Shown: one piece after another, positions 1 through 10,329 of the stretch
Numbering within the stretch: the stretch's first letter is position 1
Layout of the letters: each line of letters begins with the position of its first letter
Source: Pisaster brevispinus
Taxonomy: Eukaryota > Echinodermata > Asteroidea > Forcipulatida > Asteriidae
Direction of reading: 5' to 3'
Length of the DNA stretch: 64,000 bases
Assembly (NCBI GenBank): GCA_023634235.1
Contig: JAMKCF010000008.1
Span: forward strand, 16,179,558-16,243,557
The notes under the pieces: model-generated
What the model saw: only the letters and a program-made list of their open reading frames with translations
What the model was told of the DNA's origin: nothing
Databases searched by the model: none
Translations under genes and position numbers: made by a program

Positions 1-2101
1 GCTGTGTTGGGTTAGAACCCGTGTTCGCAGGCGTCCAAGGGCTCGGCTACCCATGCAGATCCTGGTACTGATTTCTTTGTCAAGAGAGTCATCATTAGAG
101 ATGACACTGCCCAGATATTTGAAGCTTTTCACTGTCTTGAGCTCGGTACTTGAAAGGAGGAGGGACAGCTGCTGAAGCAGGTTAGTATAGCACCTCTGTC
201 TTTCCAAGGCTGATGGTGAGGCCAAAAAGATGAGAGGCTTCGGCAAACTTGTTATAAACAATCAGCTGGAGGTCAGATTCCTTGTGTGCCATCAACGCAC
301 AATCATCTGCAAGAAGTGCCTCAGTGATCATCTTCTCGGTAGTCTTTGTCTCGGCATTCAGGCGCCGAAGGTCAAAAAGTGATCCATCAAGCCTATACTT
401 CAGGTACACACCAAGCTCGAGGTCACGGACAGCATGATTGAGCACAAGAAGAGGTTGAAGGGCACAGGTGCCAGCACACAGCCTTGCTTGACACCATTGG
501 AGATCTTAAACGGCTGGGAAGTTTCCCCATTCGAGAATACTAGACCATTTATGTCATCATGGAAAAGGCGGATCATGGGACACCCAAGCTTTGAAAGAAT
601 AGTCCAGAGTGCTTCTCTGCTGACTGTATCAAATGCCTTGGTCAGATCTATGAAGACCATGTCGACGTCCAGGTTTTGTTCGATGCACTTCTCCTGAACC
701 TGACGCACAGTGGAGATCATAACGATGGTGCTGCGGCCAGGACGAGAGAGCCACACTGTGACTCGGGTATGATTTTTCTCTGATAAAGTGGCGATGAGGC
801 GATTGAGTATAACACGAGCAAAGATTTTTCCAGCAATGGATAGGAGGGAGATACCACGGTAGTTGCCGCAGTCGGCTTTGCTGCCCTTGTTTTTGAATAG
901 AGAGACAATCAACGCATCCTTGAAATCCTTTGGCATATCTTCACCTTCCCAAATGTCTGTTAGAAGGCTTGTGAACATTCACCAGCGTCAAAGGACCTGC
1001 TGCCTTGAATAATTCTGCAGTAATTCCATCCATTCCAGGAGCCTTACCGGAGCTGGTCTGACTCTAGTGGCTTTTCTAACCTCGTCAGGAGTAGGAAGGA
1101 GGTCAAGACTGACAATGGTTGGGTTCTGAGGGATCAGATCAAGGGCAGCACTGTCGACAGTGGAAGGTCTAATGAGCAGATTGTTAAAGTGTTCCATCCA
1201 TCTTTTACTGATGCTGTTCTTTTCCTTCAACAAGGTCGTACCATCAGCTGATAGAAGGGGAGTGGAGATTGGTCTGGACGGTCCATACACTGCCTCGATA
1301 GAACTGAAGAACATCTTGGAGTTCTTTGTATCGACATAGAGTTGGACCTCATCTGCTTTCCTATTCCACCAATCATCATGCTTTGTACGCAGTGCTGTTT
1401 GTGCTCGGCTCTGGAGATGTTTAAGACATGTCAATCTGCCATGCAATAAATGCTTTTTGTTTTTCTTCCAGAATCGTTCTTATGCTTTCGTCATTTTCAT
1501 CAAACCAGTACTGGTGGACTCGTTTTTTTAGTCCAAGTGTTGACTTAGCTGATTTTATTGCCAGTGTTTTAAACTGGCTCCACTGATGAAATGTACTTCC
1601 GGTAAGTGGTCCGTGGGTTTCTAGCTCATTATCGAGGTCGGTGGTGAAGCTCTCACGATGTCCTATACGTTTCAGCTTATTGGTGTAAAGAGACGGCGGC
1701 CTGACAACCCTGAGCTTCATGTAGTGCACTGGAACTATGTGCAGTGCGAGGGCAGATCTCACTAGACGGTGGTCAGTATAGCGCTCAGCTCCACGCATGG
1801 TCCTTGTGATCTTAACATCACCTCCCTCTTGCGACAGATGACAAAGTCGATTAGATGCCATTGCTTGGATCTTGGATGCATCCAAGTTTTCTTGTACTTG
1901 TTTAGCTAGCCTGAAGAAAGTGTTGGTGATTGACAGGCCGTTTTCTGCACACAATGTCAGAAGTAGAATGCCGTTTTCATACATTTTCCCAATGCCATGT
2001 CGCCAAAGGACCCCTTTCCAGTTTTCGTAGTCGCTGCCTACTCTGGCATTGAAATCGTTAAGCAAGAGAAGTTTGTCACCAGGGGGTGTTATTTTGATCA
2101 T
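1..2101 (-). pseudogene. Decayed non-LTR retrotransposon, endonuclease C-terminus plus reverse transcriptase
   Basis: Read on the minus strand, consecutive frames encode the end of an AP-type endonuclease (motif NDFNARVG near 2060-2035, TDHRLVRS near 1770), a linker, and a reverse transcriptase. The RT includes NYRGISLLS (near 860), FIDLTKAFDTVS (near 650), GVKQGC (near 500), an ADDCALMAH catalytic block (near 290) and GKTEVLY (near 185). Past 180 an FKYLGS-like motif continues to the window edge, so the element extends further left. The frame shifts at about 1430, 1000 and 450, so no intact protein remains. The 5' end is truncated at about 2101, where homology stops. The family is an RTE/L1-like LINE with an APE endonuclease; I cannot fix the clade. 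It is a dead copy, and no host gene is involved. Confidence 0.85.
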
Positions 2102-2319
2102 GCGGCCAAGGTCCTATGGTGTCATTTGAAAAACAACTTACACAGTAATTAAGGTTACTTTATTTGTAATCCTTCAGGTTTGCCATTGTCCTGTCTGGAA
2201 TTTATTGTATTATCCACTGTAACAATTGTAATGTAATTGTGATGTTTTTACCTGTGAAATAAAACAATTTAATGAAAACATAATTATTAGGTCAGAATCC
2301 CAACATTATCTTTCGTCCA

Positions 2320-3180
2320 TCAGCCATGCACAACAAACTGATATTGCATTTTTAAATACATTTTTGTGTGTGGAATTATCCGTGGCATATGCAAAAGCTG
2401 TAAAATATTTTTCGTTTTGAGACGGCATCATCTTGTCAAAAATTGTTCATAGAAAAAACATTCTTTAACCAAAAAATATATATATTTTGGCAAAAATCGG
2501 GCCAATCAATTTTACTGTAACATGTCATATTTCCCGTCTTATAGCAACTAGAGTTCAATTGTAACGGGTTCACTGTTAATGTCTATAATGGCTGTTTATG
2601 CGGGAAGTCCCAATATGTATGTATAGATACATGCATGTACATGTATGTGTACGTTGGCTACTGAGCTTTGTGACAACTCCCCAAAATAAACACCAACAAT
2701 TTGTTGTTATACAAGTGGCTGTGTGACGAAAAGAAAACATTGCCTTCCGCCCTGCTGGAAAGTCAGACTGATTAATGTAGATCCAATTACTGATTTAGAT
2801 TTGAAGTAGCTATTATTATATATTTGAGAAACTATAGACTTTCATTTTGCGCGAAAACAACAACAAAAACTTACTGACGATACCGACAGTAAATTAATAA
2901 CTTAATTAATCAAACAATAAATTAGGGCCTACTCTCTGTATCCTTACATTAAATGACGTTCATCAACCATACAAGCAATTTTGCATGTTACATGTACTTT
3001 GTAAGTTGTCCGTGGCATGTGCAAAAGCTTGCTTGGATGTTTTTTTGTCTCGTTGAAACACAATCACCTGTCAAAATTTGGTAAAACAATCATCTTAAGA
3101 TATCGGGCAAAAATCAAGCCATGCAACTTTAACGGGCTTGTCACACCAGGCAATTGTTACTGACAACTTTGAAGCAACCA
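2320..3180. repeat. Diverged direct duplication, offset about 630 bp
   Basis: Two blocks match in the same order: 2320-2520 and 2955-3150. Shared landmarks are TCCGTGGCATRTGCAAAAGCT (2380s and 3009s), a following GTCAAAAWTTG stretch, and GGCAAAAATC just before a GCCA-containing block. Both sit in AT-rich, non-coding DNA. This may be two copies of one dispersed element rather than a local duplication. No gene is visible between 2102 and 3128. Confidence 0.45.
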
Positions 3181-3351
3181 GCTGAACCGCATGCAAAATT
3201 AACATTTGGGTAGCACAGGAGTTATTTTTCTAACGATGTCTTACATTCCCCAAGGAAATAATGTGGAAAATTGAAATGTGAATGCCTTTTCTTGTTGGAG
3301 ATTGCCTGGAACTGGTTGCATGTAAGTTGTCTCGTGTGACATGGCCCTTAA
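3129..3351. mobile_element. MITE-like TIR element (GGGCTTGTCACAC family)
   Basis: The left end reads TTAACGGGCTTGTCACACCA. The right end, reverse-complemented, reads TTAAGGGCCATGTCACACGA, followed on both sides by a CAACTT-type stretch and a GCAACC block. The element is about 220 bp and non-coding. The ends are diverged, so this is an old copy; no target-site duplication is clear. Confidence 0.55.
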
Positions 3352-3689
3352 GCTTGCTACAACCTGTTACCCAGGTATACCTCATCAGAGAGAAAGAACC
3401 CCCAAAACTCATTACGGGGCCCGTTAGGGCGATATTAACCTCTTTAGGCGCAGTGAACTAAGGTCATGCCATGTAAAACTAGGGTCTTAAAAACACAATG
3501 CCCGAACATTCATAGAAGGAATATAGCTAACAATGAGTTCAATATCTGCTTTGCACTAGGTTTTGTAAAGTGAGTAAAGTACATCACAGGGAAATTGTAT
3601 AAATGTAGAGGGAACATTTTTAGCTACACTGGAATGCCATAGCCCACACATGTATAATGTGAAAAGATACTGGTGCAGCGCAGGATAGG

Positions 3690-4190
3690 AAACTATGAAA
3701 TGGGGTTTGATAGTTTGATGTTTTGTGCGCAACTTTGTTTCTGTCTTATGGGGCTACAACATTTTCCAATAGATAGAGTCCTTATGGAAATGGAAATAAT
3801 TACAAGTCTCTAACCTCACGGTGTGAAATGCCACTTTGTCTGATACACTTTAGGTGCAAGTTTTGTCAAAATCCCAAAATGTTCGATGACGTCGAATTTT
3901 AAATAATGATCTGCACATACACTGTATTGTGACAGAGAAATTTCAGTTCATTCCTGAATTTTGATGATATTCAATCAAAACGGCCACGAATTTGGAATGT
4001 ATCGACCCATCTGTTTTCGATGACGTCATGTTTCAAGTTTCATTCTGAAAGAGTATCAAATAAAATGACAGTTTTTACCTTTTTAACGTGAGTTTAGAGA
4101 CATGCAATTTTTGTCCCCACTTTTATGAGGACTCTATTGGAAAATGAGTGCATCACGACACTGAATTTGACCTTGGAGCCACTCCTTTAT
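3690..4190. mobile_element. About 500-bp palindromic dispersed element, copy 1
   Basis: The right half contains AATGAGTGCATCACGACACT and GAATTTGACCTTGGAG. The left half contains CATTTTCCAATAGATAGAGT with AAGTCTCTAACCT in the complementary sense. A second copy in the same overall arrangement lies at 59835-60325, and a partial copy at 46215-46405. Shared blocks are GAAATGCCACT, TTCAGTTCATTCCTGA, GATGACGTCATGTTTCAA and GTCTCTATTGGAAAAT. It is non-coding and probably a MITE. From 4191 to 4998 I see only AT-rich sequence with no gene. Confidence 0.6.
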
Positions 4191-4998
4191 AGAACACCAA
4201 AGGTATTCTTATACAAAACATTTCAATTTCAAATTCCTGCACGTGCCCCGAGGAACTGTGAGTGACCGTTAAAGGGTCCTATTTCCGGAGGGGTATATAG
4301 CCGTACACTATTGACCGAATTGAATTATGCCAGACCATGTGTTTTAAAACGGACCTCAATTCAAAAAATACGAAAAAAGGTTTAAATTTAACTCATTCGC
4401 AATTAAAACCGTAAGCATCTCAACAAAAGGAACGTTAGTTATACCATAGATTTAGTGTTAGTTTAGGTATTCATTGTTTAGATCATGAGACGGCGTGCCG
4501 TCAGCAGGTCAACAAAGTTTGAGTGTGTCGCCCGGTTCGGGAACTATTTCCCGCAAAAGACGCACGCCCGACGTCTTCAAGCACGTTTAATTCATGGTGG
4601 CGCAACCCCACGTGACCGTATTTAAGCCAACCGGAATACAGAACCAGCAACAGGTGACAATTCAGCCAGCTACGTAATGTTTGCTCTGTTTTCTTTGGTT
4701 GTTTTGGGTTTTTATGTTTCTAGGCAACGAAGGTGAATTTTTTGTTAAGTAGTTAAAAAAAAAAAGATATATAAGGCCTAAGGCCTATACACTTGTTCGG
4801 TTTATAACTGGTCGGTGATTTTGATGTTTAGAAAAACAGAAGTGAAAAGCGTTGGATACTATTTTAATCTGGGACATTCTCAAAAGTGTTATGATATCTA
4901 CCCGGTGGCGCCCCACAAGCTTCACAATATCTAGGTCTTCACGATAACTATAGTTGCGGTGGTATGAAAGGCAGTGCCGTAGAATAGTTTTTGTCAAC

Positions 4999-6110
4999 GT
5001 AATGCTGATTTATAGGCAACATGATACAGACAGATTCAATACAAATCATGTGTAAAACTTTCAATTGAATAGCCTACAGTGTCTACTTGCTGAGAAAATG
5101 GGGAAAAAATGCCACGGTGTTTTCACAAGAACGTCGAATCCATCTACGTTTAGCGAGATGACCAACATGCGCATATCTCTGGCCGCAGCGTTCACGAACG
5201 GACACAAACCCTCGGTTATCAGATTCAAAATTTTGGAGGTGAAAAATTATCCCAAAAATGCGAAGGAGATCCCTGCTCAAAATAGTTCGTATTATCAAAA
5301 GCTGCATTGCTTTTCACCGCGTATTTATCAATCTGTGACTCTATAATAATGGACCTACGTAAACGTGTCAAATTCCCTGTGTTTAGACCATTGATCGTCG
5401 GGGTCAGATGGCTAATAAAAGCTTATTCATTTCTGTATGAAGAGAACGATATCTACCTTTTATGTACTATTTTCTTGACCTTACACAGTTAGGCAGATTA
5501 TATGGATTGACTTTTTTTTCACGCCATAAATTCCAGAGAAGAAAGGCAGGACAAGTTTGTATTGTAATCAGTATTTTTGCAGTGTCGGGTCCGGACGTTT
5601 CGATTGAGCAGAGCGATGTGGCGTTTAATATTGTGACACATTCGTGGAAGTGTTGGATAGGGCATGATGTTTTGAGCTCAAACTGTGGCAACGCCTACCT
5701 CAATGATAATAGCAAAGACAACGACTGACCTGGTGTAGTTTTAAAGCTAGGGTCATAGATTGGGTAGTGTCAGCAAAATGCTGATATACAGTCCAAATTA
5801 TCAAGAAAGATTCAATACAAGTCAACAGTGCTAGTTCCAGCTGAATACAGTGTCTATGAGAACAACAGCACAAAACTGCTTCGGTATTTTCATCAAGAAC
5901 TTTGAATCCATCTACGTTTAGCGAGGTGACAGCATTTGCGAACGGATACCACGAGAATTTGAACTATCAGTCAACTCTCAGAAATCTGAGTCTCAGATTC
6001 AAATGTTTTCGGGTGAACCATTTTATCAAAACCATATCTCTTCAAAGGGAATCATTTCTCAAAATAGTTTATACTATCCAACAGCGCAGCAGTGCTTCTT
6101 ACCACTGGTT
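4999..6110. repeat. Diverged direct repeat pair (4999-5320 and 5778-6100)
   Basis: Both blocks start with AATGCTGATWTA and share AGATTCAATACAA, ACAGTGTCTA, AATCCATCTACGTTTAGCGA and a CTCAAAATAGTT-then-TATTATC/TATCCAAC block. The second half also resembles the internal part of the element at 9395-9775 (a GGGARTCRTTYCTCA stretch). The short open frames here (for example 5065-5346) show no recognisable protein and no conserved pairing of frames between the two copies. Confidence 0.5.
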
Positions 6111-6129
6111 GTTATATGGCAATTAATTT

Positions 6130-7000
6130 TTGAAGTATTTACCAATCTATGAACCTACATTTAAGCTGACTTTTGTGAAATTGCCTCGGGTAACTTTAAC
6201 TACATTTTTTCTTGGTTTCATGGGATCAGACATAGCTTTTAATGTTGTTTGAAAGAGTCTGATTAATCTATTTTAGAGAGCCCCTCTAAACATCATTCTT
6301 ATGGCAAGGTTTGGGGGATGTAAACTGGGTTTTTTTTCACGATAAATTCACAACAATTACAGATTAATGTCAACTAAACACTGTCATTGTGAACGCAGGG
6401 ACAGCCATTAGAAAAACCCAGTTGTTATTATAGAGAAAACACAGTTCAAGCATAACTGGCATACCTGGATTAAACATTCCTAAAATAACACACTCGGGTA
6501 CGGCACTGCTGTCTCCACAATGGGTGCATATTGCAGATAATTTCGGAACGCACCAAAAGTACGACCGACCATCGTTTGGACGTGTGAGTTTACAAGGAAT
6601 GGCTGCTTAAAATCTTCACCATTTCTCTCCCGTTTTTCTCGTTTTTCTCGTTTTTCTTGGCAGTCGTGGAATGATAAAGAAGTGTACAGATCGTTGGAAC
6701 GATGTTTCATTTTATATCCTACCCACAAATCCACATTTTCTCGGTAAATACAACGATTACCAATGGTCACTTTCAAACACCGCAGTTTTTGCAGTTCGAA
6801 AGTGTTCCACAAAGTAAACCACATGTCCATCAAAATAATGTGTGTGATCTCAAGCCATGCTTAAAACAATGGCTTTAGCTGTCCGGTGGTTAATGCATCT
6901 TCCTGCTCTGTATACACCCATAATAGGAAATACCAAGTGGATATCAATCTTTGCTTAGCTGGAGTATCCAAAACCGCTTAGCTCGGGAATGAATCTGATC
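6130..7000. other. Unassigned AT-rich sequence with one unexplained 117-codon minus-strand frame
   Basis: Nothing recognisable was found. One minus-strand frame (6833 to 6480, 117 codons) is open and includes a short KRE-rich run encoded by a CTCGTTTTT tandem repeat. It resembles no family I know, has no neighbouring exon that would extend it, and could be chance. Confidence 0.3.
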
Positions 7001-7019
7001 TTTTACAAAAAATAATGAA

Positions 7020-7215
7020 CGTATACGTAAGTCAATTGAATGTGTACGTACACGATAAGTCCAAACTTATCGTGTATGTACAGATAACGTATCGTGTACG
7101 TACACGATAAGTTTGGACTTATCGTGTACGTGCACGATAAGTTATCGTGTACGTACACGATAAGTTTGGATTTATCATGTACGTATATGATAAGTTATCG
7201 TGTACGTACAAGATA
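7020..7215. repeat. Array of near-perfect palindromes (ACGTACACGATAAGT)
   Basis: About seven alternating copies of CGTGTACGTACACG flanked by ATAAGT or ACTTAT occur in under 200 bp. Pairs are joined by TCCAAACTTATC or by its complement GATAAGTTTGGA. Every half can pair with several others, so the block could form hairpins of different lengths. Coding content is nil. It is probably the core of a TIR element or an expanded palindrome. Confidence 0.7.
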
Positions 7216-8018
7216 AGAGATATTTTTTTATTTATGTGGCGGAAATACGCTTTCGTAACAAACATACCAATCAAGGTAAGTATTTCTATAGCCCTCACAG
7301 GACCTGTTGGATTCGAAACAGGCTACCAGTGACTGCGGTCACTGCGACCAATCTGAAGGGTTCAAGGGAAAAGCACTGCCAGCAAGAGGGACGGAGCATC
7401 CAATCTCTCCAAGGACAAAATATAATTCACAATATCACCATGTGATTAATCACCAAGACAGCACAAACACAAAGCACTCATACATGGAATTGCAACCGTA
7501 CACCATTTCAGGACAGCAGCGATGCTTTTAGGAGACTACACCAATGCAAGTTGCAAGATGTCATTTTCGAAACCATAGCTTGTAAGGCATCGGTCCAGGA
7601 TTAGGCACCGTTTGAAGTGCCCATATCAACCGTGCACGTCAAGCTCCAAAAGCCGTACAATTTATCAGACGAAAAATCAATGCCTAGAACTAGACGGTAC
7701 TACGGGGAGGGTAGTCCCTTCCAGTTACTTTCTATGGCCACCCCCCCCCTTTCCCACCTCAATTTTTCCCAGATGGCAAAAATTGAACTTAATACCAAAC
7801 CACTGCACCAACTGCAATTATGTATGCGTTATCCATGCTCAAGAATAACCTTAACGCCACTGTAAGCCCGCCATTATTGTGATAAGTCAACGCAAGATTG
7901 CATTTTAACATGTTTGCACCCTTTGCCTGCCGCCCATATTAACAAGTCTGAGTGCATGATGCCATGTGCGTGATGCGACTATACGTTGGTTTTGTGAATC
8001 TGAAATGGCTACTGAAAT
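7216..8018. other. Unassigned single-copy-looking sequence
   Basis: This stretch holds several short overlapping frames of 60-80 codons, none recognisable and none with convincing splice partners. A C-run lies at about 7741-7750. I see no gene, tRNA or clear repeat. Confidence 0.3.
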
Positions 8019-8374
8019 GTACGGAGCCCTGAAAGTGTCATTCGACTTGTTGAGATCCCGACATAATTTACTGCAGGATAATAAGATCCCAAGCGTTAAA
8101 TGACGACATCCCGAGATAATTAATCTCAGGATGACGTCATCCTGAAGGTGGTATGTCGACTTCCTGAGATAATTTACAATGGGATGATTACATCGTGAAC
8201 ATATCGAGAACCCAAAGATAAATTACCTTTGGTAGACAAAATCCTACTTTCAGGATGTCGACATCCTGAAATAAAACATACTGGGATGTTGTCATCTTAC
8301 GTTATGATCTCATCATCCTGGGGTAAATTATCTCAGGATCCTAACAGGTTGGATGGCACTTCAAGAGCTCCGTA
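8019..8374. mobile_element. MITE with about 50-bp TIRs and a candidate GAAAT target duplication
   Basis: The left end ACGGAGCCCTGAAAGTG and the right end GCACTTCAAGAGCTCCGT are complementary, and the similarity runs about 50 bp inward on each side to a TAAATTAT-type block. GAAAT occurs immediately outside both ends (8014-8018 and 8375-8379), which suits a 5-bp target-site duplication. Inside, a word of the type CATCCTGAGATAATTTA recurs in both orientations about eight times. It is non-coding. Confidence 0.75.
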
Positions 8375-8653
8375 GAAATTAGGGTATTATTCAATTAACA
8401 CACAAATTCTATAAGTCAAACTTCATTCGCTGAGGGCGCTCTTTGAGCCAAGCAATCTCCCAGCCGGAACCCTACCAACCTTGCTTGTGCACAAAACACC
8501 TCACAATGGGCAGGTTTGGAGCTTATAAATTCAAGGCCAATGCCCCAGAGCAATGCAATTCAGGCACAAAGGCTTGCAGACTAAGAGGAACATAGCAGAG
8601 ATTTCTATGCAAAGTTATGCGACGGATGTGGACTTCACAAAAACTTTTGTAGT

Positions 8654-8835
8654 TGGGTATGTTTGGCCCTAAACAAAGATTGTCTGAAACCATGACCTTT
8701 TGCCAACCCTACGTATACAACCAACGATGTACACCGTTGTTCAACTTTAAAGACATCCAGAAGCCTGCATATACCTGTGAGGAATTTGGACAAAAGTGTT
8801 TAGACTTTGTGAATAGGGTTCTGACTGAGTGTTAA
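8654..8835 (+). CDS. Possible small Cys-containing protein or terminal exon, unrecognised
   Basis: An open frame of 60 codons starts at an ATG at 8653-8660 and ends with TAA immediately followed by an AATAAA at 8836-8841. It contains four cysteines in its second half, but I see no signal peptide and no family match. The TTTTGTAG just upstream (about 8645-8652) could be a splice acceptor, which would make this a last exon with its poly(A) signal, but no upstream exon was found. It may be chance. From 8842 to 9394 I see only AT-rich sequence and a short GT microsatellite near 9090. Confidence 0.2.
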
Positions 8836-9394
8836 ATAAATCATAACATTACGCAGGATTATCAAAACTAGGACTTATGTGCAAATTGTCACTAATAAGT
8901 ACAAACACTCACATCAAGTGGTTTGAGTACATGTGTATGACAAGTTGAAGGTTTATACCAAATATTTGCTTGCATGGTAACGAAAACTTATTTATTTTAC
9001 TTACTTATTTTTTAAGTATAGGGCCACCACAGCTCGCTAAAGACTTCAATTTCACACTTTAACATTTACACAATGGCCAGTCAGCTCAGGTGTGTGTGTG
9101 TGTGGGTTTTTTTAAAGTTTTTTTTACAATTTTGGTCCTGTTAAAAATACGAAAGTTGAAACTATCAAGCAAGCAAAAAAAGCAAGCAAATTATATTAAA
9201 AAAGGAAAACACTGGCAAGTTTGAACAAACGAAAAGACACGTATTGCATGCAGAAATACTGAAAATAAAAAACCACACTAGAGACTATGAAAAGAAACCC
9301 CCCTTCAAAAAAGCCTTAAAATTACCAAAGAGAATCCTACTCTAAATTTAATATTGAGGCGCTATGGTAATGCACTTTTACACGCTTCCTTATA

Positions 9395-9775
9395 AGGCAG
9401 GGTAGATACACTTTTGATAATTGTCGAAGACAAACCTTCTCACTTGATGTATCCCAACATGTGCATAAAACAAGAAACCTGTGAACATTTGGGCTCAATC
9501 AGCCATCAAAGTTTCAAGAAAACATTGAAAGAAAGAAACAACCTCACATAGAACTCTCTGCTTTCAGATGCCTGAGAAAGGCTTCGTGCCTGCAGCCTTC
9601 CTCATATTCAACGTTGGGAGTGAAAATGACCCCTTTCTCTAAAACTGCACTACTTCAAAGGGAGTCGTTCCTCACAATGGTTTATTCTATCAACAGCTCT
9701 TCAGTGCCTTCACTAAGTAAGTTTTAAATGGTTATTATAACATGTAGAGTAAATACCAAAAGTACACCCCGCCGT
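9395..9775. mobile_element. About 380-bp TIR element (AAGGCAGGGT...ACACTTTT family), full copy
   Basis: The left end has AAGGCAGGGTAGATACACTTT and the right end ACCAAAAGTACACCCCGCCG, which is complementary with small gaps. Internal landmarks are CAACATGTGCATAAAACAAG, AACCTGTGAACATTTGGGCT, CTTTCAGATGCCTGAGAAAG and AAAGGGAGTCGTTCCTCACA. A half copy in the opposite orientation lies at 17378-17560. I recognise this repeat type from echinoderm sequences in general, but cannot name the family. It is non-coding. Confidence 0.65.
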
Positions 9776-9980
9776 TAACCCATATCCCGCCGCCTGAATG
9801 GTCACAGTGACATAAACACTGTCCCTGCATAAGCTCATGTAATGCTGTAAAAGTGCACAATGAACACTTATTTTTTACTGCCTTGCAAATAAACACACCC
9901 CAACAAACAGTCTACTGTTGGAAAGAGTACAGTCATATTTGTACATGTACATAATTCTCTTTGATGTAATATATATTTTG

Positions 9981-10157
9981 TATGGTGGCCCAAAAGGGAC
10001 ATCAAACCTACATTTTTACGTGAATAATGACGTAAATGTTCACGATTTGGGCCTCAATCGCAAATATTTACGTGAATATTTGCGAATTGGGGCAAACACC
10101 GTGAGTATTTACGTATATATTTGAGTAAATGTTTGATGTCCCTTCAGGGCCACCATA
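9981..10157. mobile_element. 177-bp MITE with TIR TATGGTGGCCC and TSD ATTTTG
   Basis: The element begins TATGGTGGCCCAAAAGGGAC and ends GTCCCTTCAGGGCCACCATA. The TIRs match apart from a few bases in the loop between GGCCC and GGGAC. ATTTTG stands directly outside both ends (9975-9980 and 10158-10163), a clean 6-bp target-site duplication. The middle repeats TTTACGTGAATAWT in both orientations. It is non-coding and compact, and the clear TSD suggests a fairly recent insertion. Confidence 0.85.
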
Positions 10158-10329
10158 ATTTTGCCATGTTTCCAATCTCGTATCACTAGTAATGAGAACA
10201 TAAAGAAAAGACACCACCTTCTTGATTTTCCCACGTATAGTTTATAGGCAGTAACAGCGTTTGTGTGTTTTGCGGAAAATCCTGTAGTTAGGTAGATATG
10301 GGTTGGTTACTTAATAAAATGACAACTTA

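Noticed and set aside
5065..5728. Overlapping 60-93 codon frames as a small gene cluster
   Set aside because: They lie in a diverged repeat pair whose second copy does not keep the same frames.
6480..6833. 117-codon minus-strand frame as a gene
   Set aside because: No recognisable domain, no splice context, and part of its length comes from a short tandem repeat.
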